A stretch of DNA of 64,000 bases from Diploptera punctata (taxonomy: Eukaryota > Arthropoda > Insecta > Blattodea > Blaberidae), in contig JASPKZ010001256.1 in the NCBI GenBank assembly GCA_030220185.1, forward strand, positions 45,001 to 109,000. Reading direction: 5' to 3'. Shown here piece after piece: positions 42,395 through 53,025 of the stretch. The translations under genes were made by a program, and so were the position numbers. The notes under the pieces are model-generated. The model made no database searches. It saw only the letters and a list, made by a program, of their open reading frames with translations, and was not told the DNA's origin. How positions within the stretch are numbered: position 1 is the stretch's first letter; every line of letters starts with the position of its first letter.

Positions 42395-42687
42395 AATCAT
42401 AAGTAATGCCACGAGTGATTTCCAATTTATCTAGAGAATTTGGAAATCAAGAGTGGCATTTGTTAGGACTATTTAACGAATAAAATTAAGCTGTTTACTC
42501 ACAAATCATTGTTTAACTATAGTTCTTTTAAAATGTTTATATATTTAATGTAAACGGCGATGTTTGAAAACAAATCAGAAATGTGAGGTTATGTTCATTC
42601 ACTGCTGCTTGATCATATTATTTATTGCCAAATAAGATCGCAATATTGTAAGAGTGCACCCAAGTGGAGAAATAATGAAACACAGCA

Positions 42688-42731
<44 letters not shown>

Positions 42732-43012
42732 TAATCAATATTATGGGTTATTCATTTATTTTTTAGTAAACAACTCAGTAAAATCAAGGAATTCTTTTCA
42801 TTATTTGCTATATTCAATGCATTTGTTGGAGAAAAATAATGCTTTGACCTGTTCAGAACATTAAAAAGGAGGAGCTTTCTTTATCACTAAAGCAGGAGCT
42901 GATAAAGAGAAATCGATAAAGAGCGATGCGTAACACGACTGTGATTGGTTGTAAATAAAAAATCATTGAAATGTCATTGACTCCCATTTGGGGGGCATGA
43001 GTTAAAGTCACT
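42395..43012 (-). mobile_element. Repeat G, copy 5
   Basis: Minus orientation, TCATAAGTAATGCCACGAG to CATGAGTTAAAG. It contains an (AT)n tract at 42687-42730 absent from other copies. Confidence 0.85.
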
Positions 43013-43109
43013 GTAATTAAACAAAATTCAAATCCCTTAATTAAAAGAAGAAAAACAACAAATTCAAACAGGGGTCCAAATTACCCGAAGTTTCTCTATT
43101 ATCTGACAA

Positions 43110-43225
43110 AAGAAATTGTGTGTGTGCCAACTTTACCAGAAAATCTAGAAGAACTCAAGCGTAGCATTAACAAATTGACATAACTGTAACAACAGTCTGA
43201 TTATCGAATTATGCATCAATCAAAC
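43110..43225 (+). pseudogene. Possible mariner transposase C-terminal scrap
   Basis: Reads VPTLPENLEELKRSINKLT then QQSDYRI, resembling the VxVPPLPxxLxELKxRI...YRxD C-terminus of some mariner-type transposases. About 30 residues; no inverted repeats seen. Confidence 0.35.
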
Positions 43226-43287
43226 ATTAAAAACAAAACAATTTGAGTTCACCTCCAATACGACATACACATGCATTCATAAGAAAG

Positions 43288-43612
43288 TCGGCGCCGCAGT
43301 GGACTAATGGTCATGTTCCTTACCTCTGGTACAGAGGGTCGTGGGTTCAATGAAAAAACCCAAGCAGCAAGTTCTCCGGGAAGGACTTTAGATAGATTCC
43401 CAAGATGATTTTAGAATGGGTGCCAGCTGCTGGAAAATGAACAGGACGGAAAAATAACGTAGATTGATGGTTTTTGAGCAGCATGGGGGGGGGAAAAGGA
43501 TTGTACTGTGGAGATTCGAATGACAGACAGAAGTGGAGAAGAATGACAGTGGATTAATTCGGCGCAGAAGATGTGAAACATTGTGAAGCCAGCTAAATAA
43601 ATAAAAATCTTA
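43288..43612 (+). mobile_element. SINE-2 head joined to an unknown AAAT-tailed end
   Basis: 43288-43400 matches SINE-2 (GTGGACTAATGGTCATGTTCC, GTCGTGGGTTCAA, GGAAGGACTTTA). From about 43405 the sequence changes to one ending GAAGCCAGCTAAATAAATAAA, probably another retroelement's 3' end. Confidence 0.6.
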
Positions 43613-43770
43613 TTCTTCTTCACTTCACGGGCTAGTTAAATTACCTTGTTCCGCCTCACAGTTGTTTTGATCAATTTTTCACTGGCCTTCCTACGTTCAT
43701 TGAACCTCTTGGCTTATAGTTAAAAGCTGATTTTTGTAATCTTGTTACATTCACTTTTTCTACAAAATAA
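43613..43770 (-). mobile_element. LINE-C 3' end
   Basis: Minus strand: VNVTRLQKSAFNYKPRGSMN-like, RRPVKN, then GAGGCGGAACAAGGTAATTT and a GAAGAAG end. It is closest to the copy at 20901. Confidence 0.75.
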
Positions 43771-43799
43771 TAATAATGATAATAATATATTTCCGGTTT

Positions 43800-43997
43800 T
43801 AACAAAGTTGATACATTTTTCCGGCACCAATGATTTCTTTCAATTTCCCTTTATACGAGTAATTTTCCTCCATTCGTCTCTATTGTAACACATTTTTTCC
43901 TCTATTTCCCAGTCCTTCAAAGTTTCTCTAATCCCTTGGAGATTTGGTCTTCCTTTCCTTTTCGTTCCTGATGGTGTCCATTCCATTATTTTCTTCG
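43800..43997 (-). pseudogene. LINE-D-type C-terminus
   Basis: Minus frame LPKKIMEWTPSGTKRKGRPN, then RDEWRKITRIKGN. The typical KxxxEWxPxGxRKRGRP...DRxxWR order. Its 5' edge is (AAT)n. Confidence 0.7.
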
Positions 43998-44000
43998 GTA

Positions 44001-44078
<78 letters not shown>

Positions 44079-44085
44079 TCTTATT

Positions 44086-44127
<42 letters not shown>

Positions 44128-44128
44128 C
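43998..44128. repeat. (AAT)n then (CA)n(TA)n microsatellites
   Basis: (AAT)n 44001-44078, (CA)n 44087-44102, (TA)n 44103-44127. Confidence 0.95.
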
Positions 44129-44325
44129 CATCTCTTTCATTCCCCATTCGTGCAACATGTCCTGCCCACCGCAGTCTACGAGACTTAGCTGTTCTTATTA
44201 TATCTTAATTGTTCTTATTATATCTGACTTCCTATAAAGACCATGTAGTTCACTGTTAAGTAGTCTTCTCCATTCTCCTATCTGTTCATCTCTCTTTGGT
44301 CCAAAAAAATTCCTAAGAAAATCTG
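44128..44325 (-). mobile_element. LINE-A fragment
   Basis: Minus-strand piece from RNEERDEQIGEWRRL-type sequence to GHVARMGNER. AATTGTTCTTATTATATCT is locally duplicated at 44205-44235. Confidence 0.8.
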
Positions 44326-44540
44326 CAGTAGCAACATTCAGACTGCTAACGGGGCATGACTTCCTGAATAACACCTACACTGACTTGGCATAACAGATTC
44401 ACCTAAATGCCCTTTTTGCAATTTAAATGAAGATATGGAAAGAAAACCATCTCCTCCGTTGTCCAGCTTTTGTAGAAGAGACCAGCCTTTCTGCTAAATA
44501 TTGGAGTGCAAGAGAGCGAATGATTTCATTATCAAGTGTT
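44325..44540 (+). pseudogene. LINE-J C-terminal zinc-knuckle fragment
   Basis: RLLTGHDFLNNT then, one frame over, SPKCPFCNLNEDMERNHLLRCPAFVEE. The CPxCNxxEDxxHxLxxCP knuckle is typical of Jockey/R1-type LINE C-termini. Confidence 0.75.
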
Positions 44541-44564
44541 CAACATAGATACCAACCAACCATA

Positions 44565-44940
44565 ATTTTTATTTACAAACATATTTTTAATGTTCCACAT
44601 TTTCTGTGCCTACAGTTTTATTTTCCTTCTCCACTCGTCTCTCTCCATCCACTCCATGCCCTCCAGTCCTCTTGTTCTCATTCGAGTTCATATTTTTTGC
44701 ATCCACGGGTTTCGAAATCTTCCTTTTCTTCTTCTTCCAGGTGGATACCATTCCAATGTTCTTCTGGGTAACCTTTCTTCTTGCATTCGTCGTACATGTC
44801 CATACCAATTTAATTGCTTGTATTTTATGTAATCTACTATTGAATACCTAATATTCATTTTTTCTCTTATGACAGTATTTATTTATGTTTTCTAATTCTG
44901 AACATTTTCCTGCTCTCCTTATGAAATTCATTTACATATA
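44565..44940 (-). mobile_element. LINE-D 3' end
   Basis: Minus strand: QAIKLVWTCTTNARRKVTQK (a shifted KLVWYGHVRRMQEERxPK), MVSTWKKKKRKISKPVDA, then a 3' UTR ending AAAATATGTTTGTAAAT. Homologous to 3155-3412 and 30330-30600. Confidence 0.78.
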
Positions 44941-44952
44941 ATAATAATAATA

Positions 44953-44990
<38 letters not shown>

Positions 44991-45050
44991 TAATAATAAT
45001 ATTAATAATAATAACAATATCAATAATAACAATATCAATAATAACAATCT
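44940..45050. repeat. (AAT)n microsatellite
   Basis: Imperfect; ends with an AACAATATCAAT unit repeated. Confidence 0.95.
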
Positions 45051-45398
45051 TTATTAGGAATTTTTCTACAATACAGCAGTTTTCGCACAACTCATTGTAG
45101 ATTTTACTCCTCCACAAATCCCTATTCTCTGCATCACTCTCTGTTTAACATCTCAACACAATATTCCTAAGCACTCCTTGAACCCACTGTTCTTCTGTTA
45201 CGCACCACTTCAAATTTTAATATCCTGTCATCTGACATCCTCTTTACGTGGTCAAATAATTTCAGTCTTCTTTCTTCATTAACTTGTAGAACATATTTTT
45301 GAACATCCACTATTTCTCTGATTTTAGTGTTTCTAATTTTGTCTATTCTTGAATTTCTAGAAGCCCTCCTCCAAAAGTCATCTCTATCACCAATAGTT

Positions 45399-45400
<2 letters not shown>
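45050..45400 (-). pseudogene. LINE-D-like post-RT region
   Basis: Minus strand: RDDFWRRASRNSRIDKIRNTKIREIVDVQKYVLQVNEERRLKLFDHVKRMSDDRILKFEVV. Order RIDKIRN...LKLFxHVKRM matches the LINE-D group. Confidence 0.72.
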
Positions 45401-45401
<1 letters not shown>

Positions 45402-45479
<78 letters not shown>

Positions 45480-45590
45480 TAATGATGATAATAATAATAA
45501 ATAATAATGATAATAATAATAATAATAAATAATAATGATCATGATAATAATAATAATAATAATAATAATAGTAATAGTAATGATAATAAT
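45402..45590. repeat. (AAT)n microsatellite
   Basis: About 190 bp with GAT interruptions towards the right. It directly follows the C-terminus of the next minus-strand LINE, so it could be its expanded tail. Confidence 0.95.
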
Positions 45591-46110
45591 CCTCTTCTTC
45601 CTTTCCAGGGTCATGGGACCTGTTCCAGTCTCAAGTCTATCGTTTCCTTGGCCGTCCCAAAGATCTTTTTCCATGCAGTTTGTAGGTGTTGATCGTTTTG
45701 GGTAATCTTGTATTGTCCATTCTGTCTAAATGTTCTTCCATCGGTATTTGTGCTCTTCTAGTTTATCGAGTATTGAAAATATCTCCAGTTCATTTCCTAT
45801 TGATTCATTATGTGAATCTATCCATGCGTGTACATCCTTTTACGGATCTTAAAATGTTCATTTCAATGTGTGAGATATATTTTTTTGTAAGTACCCAAGA
45901 TTCAGACCATATAAAAGAACAAGAACAGCCATAATTTTATAAAACCTGATCTGAGTTTCTCTTCGAGTCTTTCGGAGGGTTCTTCTTATGGTGCCGCCAC
46001 ATCATTTGATATCCGTTTAATTTATTATGTATATCCCAATCATAGCTATATGTTATATCTGAACCAAGATAGTTAAAGAGTGCTATCTGTTCTATTATTT
46101 GATTATTGAT
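45590..46110 (-). pseudogene. LINE RT C-terminal fragment
   Basis: Minus strand: VLVLLYGLNLGYLQKNISHT, ESIGNELEIFSILDKLEEHKYRWKNI, DYPKRSTPTNCMEKDLWDGQGN, a shifted RLPK...GKRSLGRPRxRW. Ends ETGTGPMTLERKK before the microsatellite. Confidence 0.7.
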
Positions 46111-46111
46111 T

Positions 46112-46127
46112 ACTATTAATAATAATG

Positions 46128-46160
<33 letters not shown>

Positions 46161-46215
46161 GTAATAATAATATAATAACAATAATAATAATAATAATAAT
46201 AATAATATAATGGCT
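46112..46215. repeat. (AAT)n microsatellite
   Basis: Interrupted AAT repeats. Confidence 0.95.
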
Positions 46216-46224
46216 TTCTCAAAA

Positions 46225-46540
46225 AAAACAAAGTAAACAGGCCTTGAAGGCCTGGCCTATTTGTCTTTTAGGCCTTGCATCCACATATGTCATTAACAAA
46301 GATTATTTTTTTTATTAAGAATTTTCTCTACATTACAGTTATCCTTCAGCCCAAATGTATTTTGGTCCGCCACAGATTTCTAGCCTCAGAATATTCTTCT
46401 TTGAGGTCTCTGTTCATCTTGTTTCTCCTCACTTTATCTATCCACTGTTTCTCTGGGTTTCCCCCTCCTTCACCTGCCTTCACAAAGTCGATCATTCAGC
46501 TATTATAAGGTGATCTTCGGTCAGTATGTCAGATCATCCA
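46225..46540 (-). pseudogene. Hairpin-end scrap and diverged LINE fragment
   Basis: 46230-46250 has AGGCCTTGAAGGCCT, as at 4395. 46300-46540 on the minus strand reads KKNILRLEICGGPKYIW and similar, resembling the segment at 45060. Weakly supported. Confidence 0.4.
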
Positions 46541-46719
46541 ATCGTTGTAGTTGTTTTGTCATTCAGGAACCGATATTTAACGTAGGTACCCAAATTTCTC
46601 ACGATTCTGATGGCAAACCGGTCCCATAAACTTGTCGAAATTCCGCGAGAAATTTTATTTCGCCTATGGCATCGGAAAAGCTTTAGCTTCGTGCCAAGAT
46701 ATGATTTCTTTCAAGGGAA

Positions 46720-47135
46720 CTGTCAACCACTGGATGCCGAAACCTACCTTGAAATTTCTTTCAGAGAAGCGTTGTGGTGTACAAAGGCCATATCCAAAAA
46801 TTATCTGCCGTTTTTGACAGCAAGGCACTAAAATCCAGCGCCAAATCTCTCATTTAAACTATAGGCAAGTAATACAACACCTGAATTGGTAGATTGGATA
46901 ACCCTCACTACCTGCTGTCCGCACCGCGTCCCGCCTCACTTCACTCCACACTTACTCCTGCAGGGAGTCCATCTGCTCCGCACAGTGGATTGACATTTCA
47001 GGATTGTGGTTTCAATTTCTGTGCATTGCAGTTGAAAATGACAGACTTTTTTGGGACACGGCCTTGACATGTCCACAAAACTCCTCTGGACGTAATTTCA
47101 AGGTAGGTTTCGGCACGCAATGGTCGACATATCCT
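46720..47135. repeat. Diverged inverted repeat, arms about 105 bp
   Basis: 46720-46825 and the complement of 47030-47135 share GATGCCGAAACCTACCTTGA / GTGCCGAAACCTACCTTGAA, a TTGTGGxxxACAxxxAAGGCC block and a CTGTCATTTT/CTGCCGTTTT block. The arms look about 70% alike by eye. The short ORFs over the left arm are not conserved in the right. Confidence 0.6.
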
Positions 47136-47179
47136 TGTTAGACCGTTGGGTGAATTCGACAGTATACTTTTAAAATCTA

Positions 47180-47525
47180 AAAATATTATGGAATTGAGGG
47201 ATTTAAAAGGGGAGAGAAGATTGATAATAGGGGATGCGTGCATGCGGGCCATGTGCGTGAGCATGTGGTTCAATCGATAAGAAACAGTTGAAGAAAATCG
47301 TTAACCCGTATGACATTACGAGGAGAGCACTGCAGTGGAACCCACGTGCTAAATTATTCATAAGCCAACGTCTCGTATTAATTCCAATTACTGCGTCACA
47401 TAACATTCAACTTAATACCAACATAAATCTTAGAAATTCGCAAAACATTACCCCACAGTCAGCGATGGCTCTAGTAGAGGATCTAGCGTGCTATCAATAG
47501 CGAAGTTAAATTCGTTCAGTGTCGT
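47180..47525. other. No recognisable feature
   Basis: Nothing recognised. Confidence 0.4.
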
Positions 47526-47529
47526 GGTA

Positions 47530-47940
47530 CGGGTATCTAACTAACTAAAACTAACTCACTGGAACTATTGAACCCGTAGGTTCATGGCCGCGCGGACATA
47601 AACTCTCCATAAACCCCTATCCTGAGCTAATGTTTTCAAATCATTCCCTGTATAATCTATTTCTCTCCAATCATGGTTAATGCTAATCTCCCACCTCATT
47701 CTTGGTCTACCAACTACACGCTTTCCCTACCGTTTACCTACAAGAAGCTTCCATGCACGTATTTTATTTCCCATTCTTGCCACATGTCCTACCCATCACA
47801 GTCTACGAGACTTAACTGTTCTTATTATACCTGGCTTCCTATAAAGACCATGTATTTCACTGTCATGTAAGTCTTCTCCATTCGTCTGTCTGCTCATCTC
47901 TCTTTAGTCCAAAAATTTGGTCGAAAGAGTAACGATCTTT
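47530..47940 (-). mobile_element. LINE-A 3' end
   Basis: Minus strand, from the GTTAG tail at 47537-47560 to GRPRMRW and RLRWAGHVARM-type sequence, ending near TTTTTGGACTAAAGAGAG. Confidence 0.85.
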
Positions 47941-47944
47941 CACC

Positions 47945-48490
47945 GTAAAAATGTAATCGTCAAGAAACGCGGACATGGGTTCCATTGGGGTAAAATATTC
48001 CGGAGGTAAAATAATTCCCCATTCGGTGCTCCGGGCGGGGACTACTTCAGGGAATCCATGCTAAAGGCTCAAACATTCCTAGGAGCATGGAATGTTAGGA
48101 CTTTATACAATAGCGGGGCGCTAGAGGCATTAACGAGGGAATTAGATAAATCACCTTTGGATACAGTGGTACGGGTACCTAGGAACAATAATTACAAATA
48201 GGAATGAAGTGCACAAAAAAGTTAAACATAGGCTGAATTCTGGAAATGCATGGTATTATGCATTACAGGGACTCTTGTCGTCCCAACTTCTCTAAAAAGA
48301 AAGGTAACTGAAAATAAAAGTTATAAAATTGATATCCTCCCAGTTACATTATACGGATGCGAAACACGGACTCTTACTTTAAGGAAGGAAAAAAAGATTA
48401 CAAGTTTTTGAGAATAAAGTTCTTAGGAAAATTTTTGGATCATAGAGAGATGAACAGATAGGTGAATGGGGAAGACTATTCAACAATTGA
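47945..48490 (+). mobile_element. LINE-A with large internal deletion, 5' module kept
   Basis: 47945-48150 repeats the 5' module seen at 1-205 (AACGCGGACATGGGTTCCAT, WNVRTLYNSGALEAL). It then jumps at about 48170 to CCTAGGAACAATAATTACAA, the motif E region, and runs to GGTGAATGGGGAAGAC. The breakpoint differs from the copy at 1-920. The 3' terminus is missing. Confidence 0.82.
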
Positions 48491-49170
48491 AGAAGTAATT
48501 CTTTTCCCATGTTGTGGCGATGTTTTGAAGCAGCTAACTCTCTTCATGCCCGATGTTGTAGTAACATTTTGAAGGATTGGTGTCCCAAAAGAATTACTGG
48601 TTCAGGTGGGGTTTGATTTTCGGTAGAGCTGGAATCTCTTCTCAAGGTCGGAAGTTGGTACTCTGGATAGGAAAACACTTCACAATCATAAAAAAAATTG
48701 TTTCTTGTAGAAATAATTTCACATTTATTCACTTTGTAGGTTCCCAGCAGATTAAGTAAATGTAGGTGGTATTATTCTTCACCGTCAATTAAAATAAAAT
48801 TATTTTCTTTTCTTGAATCAACTATTCTTCTTGTATTAAATATCACATTTTATCAGGACAACTCTTATTGCTTCTGTGTTTGTTGAAATTTGTATGCAGA
48901 ATGAAGTGTAATTCTTTTATAATTTTAAAGAACATTATTACATCACATGATAGTAATTTTAATTTCTATTGGTTAATAGCCCATTAAATACCAGGTTTAA
49001 ATTTGATTTGTTAAAAAAAAAGTTAATTGTTTTAAACATCCAATCAAGAGTTTAGTTTACTTTTATTTAAAAATATGAAGTTAAGCAGATGTTCTTATTA
49101 CAGTTATAATAGAAAGCTTTATAATTCTGACAACAATGACTTAAAACAATTTTAAAATCATTATTTAAAA
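48491..49170. other. No recognisable feature
   Basis: AT-rich; two opposite-strand ~60-codon ORFs, neither recognised. Confidence 0.4.
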
Positions 49171-49177
49171 AGATATC

Positions 49178-49305
49178 AACCTGCAGGAAGAAGAAGACCA
49201 GGACGTCCACTCAAAGACTTCTGTGATGTTGTTTCTCTTGAGGCCGAAACAGGTCAACAAATGGCCTAAATTCGTGAATGTACTATGATGATGATGATTA
49301 TTTAA
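49178..49305 (+). mobile_element. LINE-C2 3' end
   Basis: GAAGAAGAAGACCAGGACGT (RRRPGRP) to GCCGAAACAGGTCAACAAATGGCC and a GATGATGATGATT tail. Confidence 0.75.
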
Positions 49306-49488
49306 AAAGACTGTTATGTAATACAATATATTTAATTGTTACTTAGACATTTTTATTCAACAATGAACAGCAATGAATTATTTAGACGTTTTTCTTTATT
49401 TAAGTTATATTTAAATATTAAAAGAATTTAAAAATATAAAATTATTAACTTTAACTTTCATATTTATTATGATATTAAAATCCTGCTA

Positions 49489-49790
49489 TACAATGAACTA
49501 CATGATCTTCATAGGAAGTCAGAAATAATAAGAACAGTTAAGTGTCGTAGATTGAGATTGGCAGGACATGAGGCACGAATGGGGAATGAAAGACGAGGAT
49601 TATTTTTCTCCTAGGAAAACCAGAGGGAAAACGCTAGTTGGTACACCAAGAATGAGGTGGGAGAATAACATTAACCATGATTTGAAGGAAATAGATTATA
49701 CAGGCATGAATGGAAAACATTTGCTCAAGATAGGGATGTATGGAGAGCTTATGTACGGGTTCGATAGTGCCAGTGAGTTAGTTAGCCGTG
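49489..49790 (+). mobile_element. LINE-A 3' end
   Basis: From ACAATGAACTACATGATCTT to GTTCGATAGTGCCAGTGAG and a GTTA tail; 20 bp of the MNLRVR block is deleted. Confidence 0.85.
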
Positions 49791-50100
49791 GTACGGGTGC
49801 ACACCATAGCTAGTTGGTTAAGGCAATACGCTACAAACCTGAAGGTCAAGTATTCGAGTCCCGATGGGGGTTAGGATTTTTAAACTGACCCAAAACTTCT
49901 GGTGTCACTATGTCCTTGGGGTCGACTCAGCCTCTAACATAAATTAATACCAGACTGTTCATGGGGTAAAGACGGCCATCAAGCAGAACTGAAAAGCCGG
50001 CTGACATTAAGTGCCAATTTTCTATAAAAAGTGTGAGCTTTAACCTCTACTACCCCAAGGGCCCTATGACCTGTATGGGATCACTTTACCTTATCATATA
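49790..50100 (+). mobile_element. SINE-3, tRNA-derived
   Basis: Head GCTAGTTGGTTAAGGCAATACG (A box) and AGTATTCGAGTCCCGATGG (B box), then TGACCCAAAACTTCTGGTGT, GGTCGACTCAGCCTCTAAC and the end CCTACTACCCCAAGGGCCxT...GGGATCACTTTAC. Starts directly at the LINE-A tail. The second copy is at 60161. Confidence 0.8.
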
Positions 50101-50104
50101 TTCC

Positions 50105-50405
50105 ATGGCGCGACAAGGCCTAGAAGACCCTTATCCTACCAGCCGGCTGCTGACTTCACATCCACATGTGTCAATCACAGAGGGAAATGATCATCTAGCC
50201 AGTGTAGGGGTGACATGTGGTCAGCATGTCGAGTCTCCCAGACGTTATAGCTGGTTTTCTTAACCTGGAACCGCTACTTATTGTAGCTACCCAAATGCCT
50301 CACGATGCTGGGTGGGCACCGGTCCATTACTGGCCGAAATTCCATGAGAAAATGTCTTCCTCCATGGAGACTCGAACCAACGCAAGTCCCGTATCTGGAC
50401 AATTT
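50105..50405 (-). mobile_element. SINE-4
   Basis: Minus strand; B box GGTTCGAGTCTCC, body and GCAGCCGGCTGGTAGGATAA end, GTCTTCTAGGCCTTGTCGCG. The A-box side is partly replaced by the (AT)n tract. Confidence 0.78.
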
Positions 50406-50407
50406 AC

Positions 50408-50409
<2 letters not shown>

Positions 50410-50457
<48 letters not shown>

Positions 50458-50480
50458 TGTGTGTGTGTGTGTGTGTGTGA
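50410..50480. repeat. Compound (TA)n(GT)n microsatellite
   Basis: (TA)n 50411-50454 passes into (GT)n 50457-50478. Confidence 0.95.
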
Positions 50481-50679
50481 AGAACGAGGCATCATTTCCA
50501 GCTGAATTCATAATGTGTCACCTAATGTCTTTACAGCATAATACTTGGAGGCAAACCAGCGCGTATTCAAACGCAAAGTTGTGTGTCAATATTTCAAGTC
50601 AATCGACCAACTACTTTTCGAGTTTTGCGAGTACACACATACGCAGGCAGAATTTTTAAATAGACCCTATAAAGATTAG

Positions 50680-51290
50680 TTTTTGCGCGATAGTGCGTTT
50701 TGTCGTACTTGCAGCAATGGCGACCATGATTGAAAGTTCAACTTCCTACATTTCGGGGTTACCAACCTAAATAACTATACTGTAATATTACATATTACAA
50801 ACCTCGTGCGGGAAGTAAAACAACTGCCCTTTATGTATATTACGTACAATGTAGCCTATAGGCCTATACAAAAATATACCGGTATCCAAAAGGTGTGTTA
50901 ATATACATTATATGAAACAAACAACTACATCTTAAATGAACTAAACTTTATTTGAAACAATATAAAACAATAAATACGTACTTGCCGCCATTTTATGACT
51001 GATTGGTGTCACGGCCTGCTATAGTCTCAACTAATAAACATTGTCCACACTGTTAACGTCAGTTATTTATAATGAACGCAAATATTTCCAACAAAAATGT
51101 TATTATTTTACTATTATTTATTATTTTGAAACACACCATCGCGCAAAAAGTAATGTACAACGCACCGTTTGTGAAATTTTACAAAAATCTAGGAAATTGA
51201 AAACCTCTCTATTGCTCGGTTTTTTAATCATTTCCTCGCTTCTGTAAAAACCACTTCCTAATCGTGCATTTTAATATAGGCCTACTATTT
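50680..51290. mobile_element. Repeat H, copy 1
   Basis: Starts TTTTTGCGCGATAGTGCGTT; an inverted match (CACACCATCGCGCAAAAAG) lies at 51131-51150. Sequence shared with copy 2 continues past it to about 51290. No ORF over 70 codons. Superfamily unknown. Confidence 0.75.
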
Positions 51291-51417
51291 TAGTTATGTT
51301 ACAGCACATTGCCAAACTACGTTTTCGAAGTGTACAATACACCTAGATTCGGCTCAGCCGCATTCCTTTTGAGACTTTCTTTCTCTGGGAGTACAGTACC
51401 CAAAGAGTGAGAGATTA

Positions 51418-52016
51418 AACTCTTACTTACTCACTGGCACTATCGAACCCGTTGATTATGGCCGCGCGGACATAAGCTCTCCATATATCCCTATCCTGAG
51501 CTAATGTTTTCCAATCACTCCCTGTATAATCTACTTCCCTCAAATCATAATTAATTAAATTCTCCCACATCATTCTTGGTCTACCAACTGGGCGTTTTCC
51601 CTCTGATTTTCCTGCAAGAAGCTCCCAATTCGTTTCACATGTCCTGCTCATCGCAGGCTACGAGACTCAACTGTTTTAATTATATCTGGCTTCCTATAAA
51701 GACCATGTAGTTCACTGTTATGTAAATCTTCTCCATTCACCTGTCTGTTCATCTCTCTTTGGTCCAAAAATGTTGCTAAGAACTTTATTCTCAAATACTA
51801 GTAATCTCCTTTCCTCCCTTAAAATAAGAGTCCATGTTTCGCATCCATATAATATAACTGGTAGAATAATAGTTTTATATATTTTCAGTTTAACGTTTTT
51901 TGAAAGGAGTTGGGACGTCAAGAGTCCCTGTAATGCATATTAGCACGCATTTACAGATTTGAGCCCATGTTTAATTTCTTTATGCATCTCATTCCTATTT
52001 GTGATTATTGTCTAAA
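51418..52016 (-). mobile_element. LINE-A 3' end
   Basis: Minus strand: tail at 51421-51433, then two open pieces. These are 51651-51427, with GRPRMMWENLINYDLREVDYTGSDW, and 51921-51718, with KIYKTIILPVILYGCETW. A small deletion around 51630 removes most of GHVARMGNE. Confidence 0.88.
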
Positions 52017-52385
52017 AGAATCAATGCAAGTAGGATGTATATGAATAAAACAAATAATGATCGTGCAGTGAATTACATTAGCAAGCAAGGGAACAGAAAG
52101 TGGATCATAAGAAATTACAGAACACATAAGTTGTGTTAATTGGCCTCCCAGTATTCATTATAAGGTGCGCCTGCATTCCGCTGCGCAGGATCACATACCT
52201 AACAATACATTTTCACTTGTTAATTACAGAAAACTGTCGCCACTGCAAATTTATACATTTTTATCAACGAACCGTAACTAATTTCCATTACATTTTCTAA
52301 TAACTTACTTCTAAATTACATTAATTGTATGGAGCCGAAAAGTTGACCATGGAATTCACTTTATTTGTAACGTAAACAAAAAAGA
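52017..52385. other. No recognisable feature
   Basis: Nothing recognised. Confidence 0.4.
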
Positions 52386-52387
52386 GA

Positions 52388-53025
52388 ACTTTTTAACTCA
52401 TGCCCCAAATGGGAGTTAATGACCAATCAGGTTTCAATGAATTTTGTTTTACAACCAACGACGGCCGTGTTTCGTCTCACTGTTTACCGAATTCTCTAAA
52501 CACCTCCTGTTTTTGTGATAAAGAAAGCTCCTTTTTTTTTTTTAATATTCTGAACAGGCCAGAGCATTATTTTGCAGTGACTGACTCTCCACGAAGCCGC
52601 CAGTTTTGAATGTACAAAATGGCAGACAAGTTTTGGCTGCGCTTCAAATGAAGATATAGACAAAATAATACAGCATCTAAGCCTCAAAACACTCAATTGC
52701 AATCCTATTTGAAGTTTCCCACGCCAGATGGCAATAAATAATAATATATGATCAAGTTGTACCGGATAAACAAATGAACATAACCACACAATTCTGATTT
52801 GTTTTCAAACATCGTCGTTTACATTAATTATAAAAAAATATTTTGAAATAACTATATTTAAATGGTGATCTTGGGTAAACAGCTTAATTTCATTCGTTAA
52901 ATAGTCTAACAAATGCCACTCTTGATTTCCAAATCCTTTAGATAAATTCACGAGTCATTTCGTGACTTACCGTAGTGAATTTATCGATGATTTCGAAATC
53001 ACTCGTCAATTACTTTGATAACATT
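52388..53025 (+). mobile_element. Repeat G, copy 6
   Basis: TTTTTAACTCATGCCCCAAATGG start; palindromic end GATTTCCAAATC...GAAATCACTCG. Confidence 0.82.

Larger units (their letters stand above)
38639..43101. mobile_element. Inverted-repeat DNA element hosting three insertions
   Basis: Left end 38639-38667 (TAGGGAAGTTCGGGTAATGT) and the complement of 43073-43101 (TAGAGAAACTTCGGGTAATT) align over about 28 bp, continuing into GACCCTGTT-like sequence. A second internal inverted motif, GGTCCACTTTA, occurs at 38996 and 42269-42305. Without SINE-1, LINE-C and repeat G about 0.9 kb remain, with no transposase recognised. A TA on each side fits a Tc1/mariner/pogo-type target but is not decisive. Confidence 0.6.
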
